Source of the DNA: Acetobacteraceae bacterium ESL0709
GTDB lineage: Bacteria > Pseudomonadota > Alphaproteobacteria > Acetobacterales > Acetobacteraceae
Assembly: GCA_029433415.1 (NCBI GenBank)
Contig: JAQTIA010000003.1
Location: forward strand, 124,001-188,000
DNA: 64,000 nucleotides
Direction of reading: 5' to 3'
Below are positions 17,830 to 25,733 of this stretch, one piece after another; position 1 is the first letter of the stretch; the number at the start of each line of letters is the position of its first letter. The notes below the pieces were generated by a model. That model saw nothing but the letters and a program-made list of their open reading frames with translations, was not told the DNA's origin and made no database searches. Made by a program: the position numbers and the translations under genes.

Positions 17830-17901
17830 AATAAAAACTCTTTTACTATCGTGAGGCAGCCAGCACCCCGCCTATGTGACGCTCTCGCATCCTACAGGAT
17901 C

Positions 17902-17928
17902 GAAAAACTGTCGGATTTTTCAGACAGT
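17902..17928 (-). promoter_or_regulatory. Hairpin in the fdh leader
   Basis: A 6-bp stem (ACTGTC at 17907-17912, GACAGT at 17923-17928) which, read on the minus strand, is followed by TTTTTC. It lies about 75 bases upstream of the fdh start and may be a weak terminator or attenuator between the LysR gene and fdh. Confidence 0.35.
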
Positions 17929-18056
17929 CCAGCCTGTTGGCTGGTCGATTTTTCGGGACTTCCTTCCAGTTGCCTCTGATTAAGTGAGGTGTCGTTGAAG
18001 ACAAGACTGACAATACGCCCGCTCTCCGAGAGCGATCTAATGGAAGTTTTTTACGA

Positions 18057-18075
18057 ATTGATAGGTATTTTCAAT
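18057..18075 (-). promoter_or_regulatory. Possible LysR-type binding dyad upstream of fdh
   Basis: ATTGA (18057-18061) and TCAAT (18071-18075) form an inverted repeat around a 9-base AT-rich centre, the general T-N11-A shape bound by LysR regulators. It lies in the 389-base gap between the LysR gene and fdh. That gap holds no gene. The assignment is inference from shape and position only. Confidence 0.35.
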
Positions 18076-18218
18076 GAAGGCCACAGTAATGACGCTTTTT
18101 TCAATCAAAATAAGGGCTCACAGAAAGAACTGATTGATTAATCACGTTTTTGTGTGAGCTGAAACTGCGCTGGGCGCGCCTTTTCAGGGTCGGTTTGACA
18201 GTGGACAGGCTGGCGCTT

Positions 18219-19136
18219 TTAGTGAGCAAATAAGGTCGCGAATTTCTGTTGGATATCAGCGTGTTGTGCACAGCTCTGAAGGGCAATGGCCATAGGAGAC
18301 TGTGGCGTGCGGTCCGTCAGAACCAGACCGACCGTTTGTTGGTGCGAGGGATTAATCATATCCCTCACGACGATATCTCCCATGTCACCGAGAATGAGGC
18401 CAAATGTATGGGGTACAATAGCGCACCATCGCCCCAGACGCAGGTGGGAGGCGATCCCGAGAAAGGAATCACTGATTATTTCAGGTTTAAGCTCAAGACC
18501 GGCGCTGGAGGCAATTCCATTCAGAATTCTGCGATTCTGCATATCGTCTGACAAAAGGCAGAGAGGCTCCTTGACTGCCTGTGTCCATGTGATGGTTTTG
18601 TGACTTGCAAGGGGATGATCTTTCTTGCAGGCAAAAGCGAACCCTTCATGATAGAGCGGAAAACGACGCACATGTTCGAGTGGTTCATTGTCGAGGTAGG
18701 TTATTCCGCCATCAATTTCAAAATGTTCCAGAGATTTCTCAATCATGCGTGAGGACATCGCGCGGACTTCAATATGAGCCAGCGGGTTTCTTTCTTCAAA
18801 TTTCTGCGAGAGGAAAGCAACGGACGGCATGGCAGCCGGGATGACGCCAAGGCGCAGCGTACCAGTGAGCCCGCCCTTGCTCTTGCCGTTCAGATCATCA
18901 CGAAGGCTTTCATAATCAGAAAGAATCTGTCGTCCCCAGTGAAGGACTTTTTCGCCTTCTGGTGTCAGGGAAACAAAACGGTGCCCCCTGACAATCAGAG
19001 CCATGTTGAGGTCCTCTTCCAGCTTGCGTATCGCCTGGGATAAAGTTGGTTGCGTAACGCAGCACAGCTCTGCGGCGTGACCAAAATGCTGCTGCTCAGC
19101 CAGAGTGACAAAGAACTTTAAATGCCGGACCAGCAT
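18219..19136 (-). CDS. LysR-family transcriptional regulator, probably of fdh
   Basis: A 305-residue LysR regulator. The N-terminal winged helix-turn-helix is clear (HFGHAAELCCVTQPTLSQAI, residues about 17-36), followed by a periplasmic-binding-protein-like effector domain from about residue 90. It resembles LysR proteins encoded next to formate dehydrogenases in other Proteobacteria, and here it is directly upstream of fdh on the same strand, separated by 389 bases with a candidate dyad. Formate or a related small acid is the likely effector; this is inference. Two adjacent cysteines (C25, C26) sit in the DNA-binding domain. Confidence 0.87.
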   Translation of the reverse strand: MLVRHLKFFVTLAEQQHFGHAAELCCVTQPTLSQAIRKLEEDLNMALIVRGHRFVSLTPEGEKVLHWGRQILSDYESLRDDLNGKSKGGLTGTLRLGVIPAAMPSVAFLSQKFEERNPLAHIEVRAMSSRMIEKSLEHFEIDGGITYLDNEPLEHVRRFPLYHEGFAFACKKDHPLASHKTITWTQAVKEPLCLLSDDMQNRRILNGIASSAGLELKPEIISDSFLGIASHLRLGRWCAIVPHTFGLILGDMGDIVVRDMINPSHQQTVGLVLTDRTPQSPMAIALQSCAQHADIQQKFATLFAH

Positions 19137-19299
19137 CAGCCTGCCTCCTTATCGCGACGATTTCCTGAAAGACGTTTTTAGCAGATTTGGCAAAAAGGAG
19201 CGATGGAATGAGGAGAAAAAGCTTTGAACAATGCCGTGTGTGATGTGATTATGCCTTAATCCAGACCGCTATTGCATGGCGGGCTGATAGGCCTGTCCA

Positions 19300-19344
19300 G
19301 ACTATGGAAACAGGTTGGTTGTCCGAAAGTTCGTTTCCATAGTC
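19300..19344. repeat. 12-bp perfect inverted repeat
   Basis: GACTATGGAAAC (19300-19311) and GTTTCCATAGTC (19333-19344) are exact reverse complements around a 21-base spacer. No T run follows, so it is not a typical terminator. It lies in a 253-base gap downstream of the 91-residue hypothetical gene and upstream of the LysR gene. It could be an operator, an RNA stem, or a remnant of a mobile element. Confidence 0.6.
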
Positions 19345-19389
19345 CGTAATGGCGAAAAATGATGTTGGCTGGGTCAGGCCCTTATGGTG

Positions 19390-19665
19390 CTAGTTTAGTG
19401 TGCCGGCGGGGAACATCTTCTTTCGTGAGGGAGTTGCCTGACCCTGAATAAAGTCATAACGAGGAAAGTCAGGCTGGTAAGACATTGCAATAGGAATAAC
19501 AATGCGATCGCGCACGAAGGGCCGCCAGCCCCGTCCTGTGTGCCTGCGTATTTTTAGAGCACCAGGAACGGTTACGTCCTTTTCTTCATTACGTGCCAAA
19601 AACCGCGCTAACGCAAGGCTAGCACGTGCATGATCTCTCATGCTATGAGCATGGACAGTCGTCAT
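19390..19665 (-). CDS. Hypothetical protein, 91 residues
   Basis: A 91-residue minus-strand gene not recognised as any family. AAAGGAAAA about six bases before the ATG is a good ribosome-binding site, and no competing gene lies on the other strand. The protein is basic, rich in Arg and Ala at the N-terminus, with no membrane segment or signal peptide. Hydrophobic residues in the middle (RIVIPIAMSYQPDFPRYDF) suggest one small folded unit. The next gene on the strand is LysR, 253 bases away. It may be a lineage-specific protein; a chance frame cannot be excluded. Confidence 0.5.
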   Translation of the reverse strand: MTTVHAHSMRDHARASLALARFLARNEEKDVTVPGALKIRRHTGRGWRPFVRDRIVIPIAMSYQPDFPRYDFIQGQATPSRKKMFPAGTLN

Positions 19666-19925
19666 CTGAGTTTTCCTTTAAGTGGCTCAGGTTGCGATAG
19701 GGCCGCAGTGGTCTGTTACACCATTGCGGTCCGTCCTTACTGCTTACTCCTCCCTTCCTTGCAAAGTCAAGACAGCACCTGACGGGCACCTGTTTCTTGC
19801 CCGAACGCGGAAAGTATTTTTTCTGGTTTGTGATAATAGTTAACAAAACAATAAGAATATTATTCCCATGGCTATCCCGTCTGACGGATATATTCCTCAT
19901 TATTACTGTCTTTCTGGAGGAAATA

Positions 19926-20000
19926 ATGGCAAGGGATATGAAGGAACATGGATATATCAGCCCGCTGGTGAGACCGGGCTTTGCCGAAAAGAGTCTCTGA
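19926..20000 (+). CDS. Possible 24-codon leader peptide upstream of parC
   Basis: A very short frame starting with ATG at 19926 directly after GGAGGAAATA, a near-ideal ribosome-binding site, and ending with TGA at 19998-20000. It codes for MARDMKEHGYISPLVRPGFA and four more residues. It lies 89 bases upstream of parC, ahead of two hairpins that cannot form together. Translation followed by folding of the downstream RNA would be a classic leader arrangement, but the peptide shows no run of one amino acid. It may also be a chance frame. Confidence 0.3.
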   Translation: MARDMKEHGYISPLVRPGFAEKSL

Positions 20001-20013
20001 TTGTATAGCTATG

Positions 20014-20052
20014 GGACAAGCTTTCTGGACGGACTTTCCTGCTTGTCCAGAA
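20014..20052 (+). promoter_or_regulatory. Two mutually exclusive hairpins before parC
   Basis: GGACAAGC (20014-20021) can pair with GCTTGTCC (20041-20048). TTCTGGAC (20023-20030) can pair with GTCCAGAA (20045-20052). Both stems are perfect 8-bp helices and share bases 20045-20048, so only one can form. Neither has a T run. They lie about 40 bases before the parC start and could modulate translation. Confidence 0.45.
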
Positions 20053-20089
20053 TATCGCCCTTAATCAGGTTCAGGCGGAAGAGTGCAGA

Positions 20090-22291
20090 ATGGATCAGGC
20101 TGGTCATATAGAAGATACACGTTTGGCAGACGCGCTGAGTGAGCGTTACGTGGCCTACGCCTTGTCGACGATCATGTCACGTTCCCTGCCTGATGTGCGC
20201 GATGGTCTAAAACCTGTTCACAGGCGGCTGCTTTTTGCCATGCAGCAGCTCAAGCTCGACCCGACATCAGGGTTCAAGAAATGCGCACGCGTCGTGGGAG
20301 ACGTGATCGGTAAATTCCATCCTCATGGTGATGCGTCTGTTTATGATGCGCTGGTGCGTCTGGCACAAGATTTTGCGGCACGTTATCCCCTTGTCGAGGG
20401 ACAGGGCAATTTTGGCTCCATTGATGGCGATGGGGCCGCTGCCATGCGTTACACGGAAAGCCGCATGACGGAAGTTGCCAGAGTCATGCTGGAAGGCATT
20501 AATGATGATGCCGTCGATTTTCGCCCGACTTATGATAATGAGGATCAAGAGCCGGTTGTTCTTCCCGGTTTTTTCCCCAATCTTCTGGCAAACGGGGCGG
20601 CGGGGATTGCCGTGGGAATGGCGACCAATATTCCCCCTCATAATGCGGCGGAAATTTACCGTGCAGCCCAATTACTGATCGAAAATCCGTCTGTCGAGAT
20701 CAAGGACCTCCTTGAGGTCATGCCGGGGCCTGATTTTCCCACAGGTGGGATTCTCGTTGAAGACCGCGCTTCGGTTCTGCTGGCTTATGAAACAGGGCGG
20801 GGTTCTTTCCGCACCCGGGCGCGCTGGACTGTGGAGAAATCACGCGGCGGGGCCTGGTGTATCATTGTTACGGAAATTCCCTATCAGGTGCAGAAATCAA
20901 AGTTGATTGAGCAGATCGCCCTCCTGATGGAGCAGAAGAAACTTCCCCTTCTAGGGGATGTGCGCGATGAAAGCACGACGGATATCCGCCTCGTTCTGGA
21001 ACCCAAAACCCGGCAATGTGACCCGGATGTGTTGATGGAGACACTCTTTCGCAACACGCAGCTTGAAAGCCGCTTCAGCCTGAACATGAACGTCCTGAAT
21101 GAAGAGCGCGTGCCCGGCGTCATGTCGCTGAGGGATGTCCTGCAATCATGGCTGGATCACATTCATGTCGTTCTGGTGAGACGGTCCCGTCACAGACTGG
21201 AAGCCGTCCTGAAGCGCTGTGAGATTCTGGATGGCTTCCTGCTGGTCTATCTTAATCTTGATGAAGTGATCCGTATCGTCCGTGAGGAAGATGACCCAAA
21301 AGCAGCCTTGATGGCGGCTTTCGCATTGACGGAGCTTCAGGCGGATTATATTCTCAATATGCGTCTGCGTTCGCTCAGAAAGCTTGAGGAACTGGAAATC
21401 AGACGTGAGCGTGACGCTTTGGGCAAGGAACAGGCTTCTCTCGAGAAATTATTGGACTCTGAGCAGAGACGCTGGAAATCCATTGCAAAACGCCTGCATG
21501 AGCTGGAAGAGCGTTTTTCAGCCGGTCTCTATGGCCCGCGCCGTACAACGATTTCCGAACCGCCAGCAGAGATTGATACCTCTCTGATTTTGGAGACGGA
21601 GAAAGAACCGGTGACGGTTCTCCTGTCGAAAGAGGGCTGGATCAGGACCATAAAAGGTCATGGGATTGATCCGGCGACCTTCCGCTTTAAGGAGGGGGAT
21701 GAAGGCGGCTTCGTCCTTGAGTGCCAGACGACGGATCGGCTGTGTCTCATGGGTAAGGCAGGACGCGCCTATACGATCAGGGTTTCTGACTTGCCCGGTG
21801 GCAGGGGCTTTGGTCAGGCGATCAGGACATTATGTGATCTGGCCCAGAATGATGAACCTGTTGCCCTGTTTGTTCTGGGTGATGAGGATGAAAAATGGCT
21901 TCTGGCCAGTGCCGAAGGGCGGGGGATGGTCGTCGCCACACGTAATCTGGGGGCTGAGAAGCGGACAGGGCGTCAGGTCTTTAATCTTGGCGAGGGCGAA
22001 GAATTGCTGGCGTGCCTTAAATATGAAGGGAGCCATGTTCTCTGTCTGGGAGAGAATAAAAAAGCCCTTGTTTTCCCACTTGAGCAGGTGCCAGAGATGA
22101 ACAGGGGGCGGGGCGTCTGTCTGCAAAAACTTGGTGACAGCCGTCTGAAATCAGTCCGTCTCTTTACCCTTGATGAAGGATTATTGTGGAAAGAGGGACA
22201 GAGGACGCGTCCATTACCGGATTTGTCGCCTTATATTTCACGTCGGGGGGCGGCCGGCAAGCTGGCCCCGCAATGGATGTTGAGAAAATAG
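20090..22291 (+). CDS. parC: DNA topoisomerase IV subunit A
   Basis: A 733-residue type IIA topoisomerase A subunit, which with ParE decatenates and relaxes DNA. The active-site tyrosine is Y121 (AAMRYTES). The N-terminal winged-helix region RSLPDVRDGLKPVHRR and the GKFHPHGDASVYDALV helix are intact. The C-terminal domain (about 500-733) lacks a clear GyrA box, supporting ParC over GyrA. In the quinolone-binding helix, alanine stands where E. coli ParC has Ser80 and aspartate where it has Glu84. GGAAGAG precedes the ATG. The upstream leader shows hairpins and a short frame. Confidence 0.93.
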   Translation: MDQAGHIEDTRLADALSERYVAYALSTIMSRSLPDVRDGLKPVHRRLLFAMQQLKLDPTSGFKKCARVVGDVIGKFHPHGDASVYDALVRLAQDFAARYPLVEGQGNFGSIDGDGAAAMRYTESRMTEVARVMLEGINDDAVDFRPTYDNEDQEPVVLPGFFPNLLANGAAGIAVGMATNIPPHNAAEIYRAAQLLIENPSVEIKDLLEVMPGPDFPTGGILVEDRASVLLAYETGRGSFRTRARWTVEKSRGGAWCIIVTEIPYQVQKSKLIEQIALLMEQKKLPLLGDVRDESTTDIRLVLEPKTRQCDPDVLMETLFRNTQLESRFSLNMNVLNEERVPGVMSLRDVLQSWLDHIHVVLVRRSRHRLEAVLKRCEILDGFLLVYLNLDEVIRIVREEDDPKAALMAAFALTELQADYILNMRLRSLRKLEELEIRRERDALGKEQASLEKLLDSEQRRWKSIAKRLHELEERFSAGLYGPRRTTISEPPAEIDTSLILETEKEPVTVLLSKEGWIRTIKGHGIDPATFRFKEGDEGGFVLECQTTDRLCLMGKAGRAYTIRVSDLPGGRGFGQAIRTLCDLAQNDEPVALFVLGDEDEKWLLASAEGRGMVVATRNLGAEKRTGRQVFNLGEGEELLACLKYEGSHVLCLGENKKALVFPLEQVPEMNRGRGVCLQKLGDSRLKSVRLFTLDEGLLWKEGQRTRPLPDLSPYISRRGAAGKLAPQWMLRK

Positions 22292-22323
22292 CCTCTTGAA
22301 AAACAGGGGCGTCAGGGAGGATT

Positions 22324-23736
22324 ATGTCTTATATCGCGCTACTGACAGTCTTGTATGGACTTTTGGGTCTGGCCTGCTCCATCAGCGCGACGATTCATAT
22401 CCTCCTGACCAAAAGGGATACGGCAGCTGCGGCTGGCTGGATTGGTGTCTGCTGGCTCATGCCGATTCTGGGTTCCCTCCTTTATCTCATGCTCGGGATT
22501 AACCGCGTCCATCGTCGTGCCCAAAGGATGATGGAGCCTGAGATCATTGAGAAGGAAATGCCCCTCAAGGAGCTTCAGCACGACGCAGATGAGCAGTTCG
22601 TCCCTCTCGTGCGCATGCTGGACCGTCTGACAGGTCGCCCTCTTTTGGGGGGGAATAAGGTGCAGTGCCTGCATGATGGCGATAATGCCTATCCTGTGAT
22701 GCTGGAAGCCATCAGCCAGGCACAGCACTCTGTTCTGCTCTGCTCCTATATTTTTCGCCATGATGAGGCGGGGGATCAGTTTGCGGACGCTCTCGCCGCA
22801 GCGAGGAAACGCGGCGTTGAGGTGAGAGTGCTGGTTGATGGTATTGGCAGCGGCTATTTTTTCAGCGGTATCCAGAATCTTTTGCAGAGCAAGGCCATAA
22901 GTTGTGCCCGCTTCATGCACTCATTCCTACCTTGGCGGATGCCCTTCCTCAATATGCGCGATCATCGCAAAATTCTGGTTGTTGATGGCTGCGTGGGGTT
23001 TATGGGCGGGCTGAATATCGGAGCGGAAAATCTGTTGCGCCGGCCTTCACGGGAACCTGTTTCTGATACGCATTTCCGTCTTGAAGGTCCTGTTGTGCAG
23101 CAACTGACAGAAGCTTTTGCGAAAGACTGGATGTTCACGACCAATGAACCTCTGACAGGGCCGCGTTATTTTCCTGAACCCCAGTTAAAAGGGGATGTCC
23201 CAGCACGTATTGTGACATCTGGACCGGATACGGATCTGGAAAAAATAGAATATACCATGTTGCAGGCCATTATTCTGGCTCAGAAGGAGGTGTGGTTCAT
23301 GTCTCCTTACTTTATTCCTGATAGCCGCTTCTCTACGGAACTGGGGCTTGCTGCCCTGAGGGGGGTCGAGGTTAATATTCTTGTGCCCAAAGAAAGCAAT
23401 CATCGCATGACAGATTATGCGCGTGATGCTTGCTTGCCTCTTCTGGTCAATACTGGCTGTCATATCTGGCTGGGAAAACCTCCTTTTAATCATTCCAAGC
23501 TGATGGTGGTGGATCAGAAATGGAGCTTTGTTGGCAGCGCCAATCTGGACAGGAGATCATTACGGCTGAATTTTGAGATTAATGTCGAAATTCATGACCC
23601 GCATACGGCGTCACATCTTGAAAGCTTTATCAAACGTCATTGTAACGAGAAACTGACGAAAGCCGGCTATAAAAGCTGGTCTCTGGCCGTTAATCTGCGT
23701 AATGCAATTTTCAGGCTGTTTCTGCCTTATCTGTAA
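22324..23736 (+). CDS. cls: Cardiolipin synthase
   Basis: A 470-residue phospholipase D-superfamily cardiolipin synthase. Two N-terminal membrane helices (about residues 3-22 and 33-55) precede two HKD catalytic motifs: HRKILVVDG near residue 217 and HSKLMVVDQ near 390. It condenses two phosphatidylglycerols to cardiolipin at the inner membrane. It follows parC by 32 bases with AGGGAGG before the ATG, so co-transcription is likely. Its 3' end faces the EEP-family gene with a gap of six bases, leaving no room for a separate terminator. Confidence 0.93.
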   Translation: MSYIALLTVLYGLLGLACSISATIHILLTKRDTAAAAGWIGVCWLMPILGSLLYLMLGINRVHRRAQRMMEPEIIEKEMPLKELQHDADEQFVPLVRMLDRLTGRPLLGGNKVQCLHDGDNAYPVMLEAISQAQHSVLLCSYIFRHDEAGDQFADALAAARKRGVEVRVLVDGIGSGYFFSGIQNLLQSKAISCARFMHSFLPWRMPFLNMRDHRKILVVDGCVGFMGGLNIGAENLLRRPSREPVSDTHFRLEGPVVQQLTEAFAKDWMFTTNEPLTGPRYFPEPQLKGDVPARIVTSGPDTDLEKIEYTMLQAIILAQKEVWFMSPYFIPDSRFSTELGLAALRGVEVNILVPKESNHRMTDYARDACLPLLVNTGCHIWLGKPPFNHSKLMVVDQKWSFVGSANLDRRSLRLNFEINVEIHDPHTASHLESFIKRHCNEKLTKAGYKSWSLAVNLRNAIFRLFLPYL

Positions 23737-23742
23737 CGGGAT

Positions 23743-24414
23743 TTACGGTAAGGGGATGCCTGACAGGGTCTCGCCTGGTTCCAGGGTAACCAATATGGGA
23801 CGGTGATCGGACCCAAAGCGAGGGAGAGCGCGTGCCTGAAGACGGTTAAAACCGCGCACAAGACAGCGATCTAGCCGCAGGGGAATGCGGTTGAGCATCC
23901 TGTGCGTGCCCTCCCTTGGGCCGATATCGCGGAAATCTTTCAGAAGGGGCGGCCCGACAATATTGAAATCTCCCATAATGATGGCCCGCTCTGTCAGGTG
24001 ACTGCGAATTAAGCGCAGTTGCCGGCGATTGAGCATGGGACCGTGAGAAAGGTGAACATTGGCGATGGAAAAGGCTCCGAACGCGGCGTCAAACTGGAGA
24101 AGCTGGGCGGAACGATGAGCGCATAAACCAGGCTGGAGGGGAAGAAGGACAGGAGGGGCAAAGGCCATCGGGCTCCAGCAGGCTGTGCCATGAGGACGAC
24201 CCTCCAGAACAGAACGGGCATAATGCCCTCCCACCAAGTCTGGAAGCTGGTCAATCCCGAATTTGACTTCCTGCAAAAGGAGGATATCGGGTTTTGTAAC
24301 CCGGATGAGCAGGGTAATGTCTTCCAGAGTTGCCCCTTCTTGATGGAGGAGATTCCAGCTGACAATGGTAAGGGGGGAAGAAGCGGCATGCGGCAGTGCG
24401 GAGTCAGAAAACAT
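23743..24414 (-). CDS. Endonuclease/exonuclease/phosphatase family protein
   Basis: A 223-residue EEP-fold hydrolase. Motifs are VSWNLLH near residue 19 (catalytic Asn), LLQEVKFG near 47 (metal-binding Glu), GDFNIV near 148 (catalytic Asp/Asn) and GSDHRPILV near 200 (catalytic Asp-His). It lacks a signal peptide and is shorter than ExoIII, so it may act on DNA, a phospholipid head group or another phosphodiester; sequence does not say which. It is divergent from metC and convergent with cls. Confidence 0.85.
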   Translation of the reverse strand: MFSDSALPHAASSPLTIVSWNLLHQEGATLEDITLLIRVTKPDILLLQEVKFGIDQLPDLVGGHYARSVLEGRPHGTACWSPMAFAPPVLLPLQPGLCAHRSAQLLQFDAAFGAFSIANVHLSHGPMLNRRQLRLIRSHLTERAIIMGDFNIVGPPLLKDFRDIGPREGTHRMLNRIPLRLDRCLVRGFNRLQARALPRFGSDHRPILVTLEPGETLSGIPLP

Positions 24415-24508
24415 CAGCTTTTTCTAAAGTTGTAAAAAAAACATCGTGCCGCATATTATCGTTCTGACGATGAAAAAGATTTTAAATTTCTGGAAAGGTT
24501 AGCGCAGA

Positions 24509-25729
24509 ATGGCATCTGGAGAAAACAGGGAGACGTTCAGGACTGGCTGGAGCCGTCTGGAGACAATTTTATCTCACGAAGCGCGTCAGGGGGCATCGGA
24601 GCAGGGAAATTTCGTTAATGATCCCGTTACGCGCGGATCGACTGTCCTGTTTTCCACCATCGCTGCACTTAATGCCAATGAAGCCAGTCGCTATAATCAT
24701 GAGCTGACGTACGGAGCTATGGGTAACAGCAATCAGTTTGCCCTTGAAAAGCTGATTGCCGCCATAGAGGGAGGAGCACAAACACAGATTGTAGGGTCTG
24801 GCCTCCTCGCCTGTACTTTTGCCCTGCAAGCTTTCCTTAAGGCGGGGGATCATCTTTTACTGCCTGATTCCGTTTATGGTCCCACGCGGCGTTTTGCCTT
24901 AAAAACCCTGGCACGTTTTGGCGTAGAGACAGAATTTTATCCGCCTCTTGCGTCTGAAGAGGAACTGGCAGGTTTCATCAGATCCAATACGAAGGTCATT
25001 TTTGCCGAAAGTCCGGGTAGTCATACGTTTGAAGTGCAGGATGTTCCCATGATTGCTCGTCTCGCCCATAAAAATGGGGCGAAGCTTTTGCTTGATAATA
25101 CATGGGGAATCGGGGCATTCATGCCCTTTGAGCATGGAGTGGATGTTTCCATTCAAGCTTTGACGAAATATCCGGCCGGTCATTCTGATGTCGTTTTAGG
25201 AGCGGTAACGGTTACTCATGATGAGGACTGGAGAACACTGCGCGATGAGGCGATTTATATGGGACTATGCGCCAGTCCGGATGATTGCTGGCTGACCTTG
25301 CGCGGCCTGCGGACTATGGCCCTACGCCTGGAAAAACAGTCACGTAATGCTCTGGAGCTGGCCAGATGGTTGAAAACACGGCCTGAAGTGGCGCTGGTGC
25401 GTCATCCTGCCTTGCCCGATTGCCCGGGACATGACTTCTGGAAGCGGGATTTTACGGGAGCCGCCGGTGTTTTTGGTGTGGAGCTGCGTTCCGGTATTTC
25501 GCCAGATTCTGTAGAGCGGATGCTCAATGAGTTTGAGTATTTCGGGATTGGAGCCAGCTGGGGTGGCTATGAAAGCCTCGTCCTGCCAACGTATGGCACA
25601 ATCACACGCAGCCATAGGGACGGTCTGCCAGCCAATCCGGCCTTCCGCCTTCAGATCGGCCTGGAAAATTATGAAGATTTACGCCGTGATCTGGAACGTG
25701 GCCTCAAGAGTCTTGAAAAAATAGTCTGA
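24509..25729 (+). CDS. metC: Cystathionine beta-lyase
   Basis: A 406-residue PLP enzyme of the Cys/Met metabolism family. The lysine forming the Schiff base is K220 (ALTKYPAGHSD), and VGSGLLACTFALQAF near residue 92 holds the phosphate-binding region. The GAEEL-type insertion pattern and the EYFGIGASWGGYESL block near 345 fit alphaproteobacterial MetC. It cleaves cystathionine to homocysteine, pyruvate and ammonia in the cytoplasm. GAAAGG precedes the start. A related gamma-synthase or gamma-lyase is the alternative, but the ASWGGYESL block favours MetC. It is convergent with comM, with four bases between stops. Confidence 0.88.
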   Translation: MASGENRETFRTGWSRLETILSHEARQGASEQGNFVNDPVTRGSTVLFSTIAALNANEASRYNHELTYGAMGNSNQFALEKLIAAIEGGAQTQIVGSGLLACTFALQAFLKAGDHLLLPDSVYGPTRRFALKTLARFGVETEFYPPLASEEELAGFIRSNTKVIFAESPGSHTFEVQDVPMIARLAHKNGAKLLLDNTWGIGAFMPFEHGVDVSIQALTKYPAGHSDVVLGAVTVTHDEDWRTLRDEAIYMGLCASPDDCWLTLRGLRTMALRLEKQSRNALELARWLKTRPEVALVRHPALPDCPGHDFWKRDFTGAAGVFGVELRSGISPDSVERMLNEFEYFGIGASWGGYESLVLPTYGTITRSHRDGLPANPAFRLQIGLENYEDLRRDLERGLKSLEKIV

Positions 25730-25733
25730 AACT

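Noticed and set aside
19643-19900. An 85-codon minus-strand frame overlapping the 91-residue hypothetical gene
   Set aside because: It overlaps a better candidate and lacks a ribosome-binding site; its composition is not protein-like.
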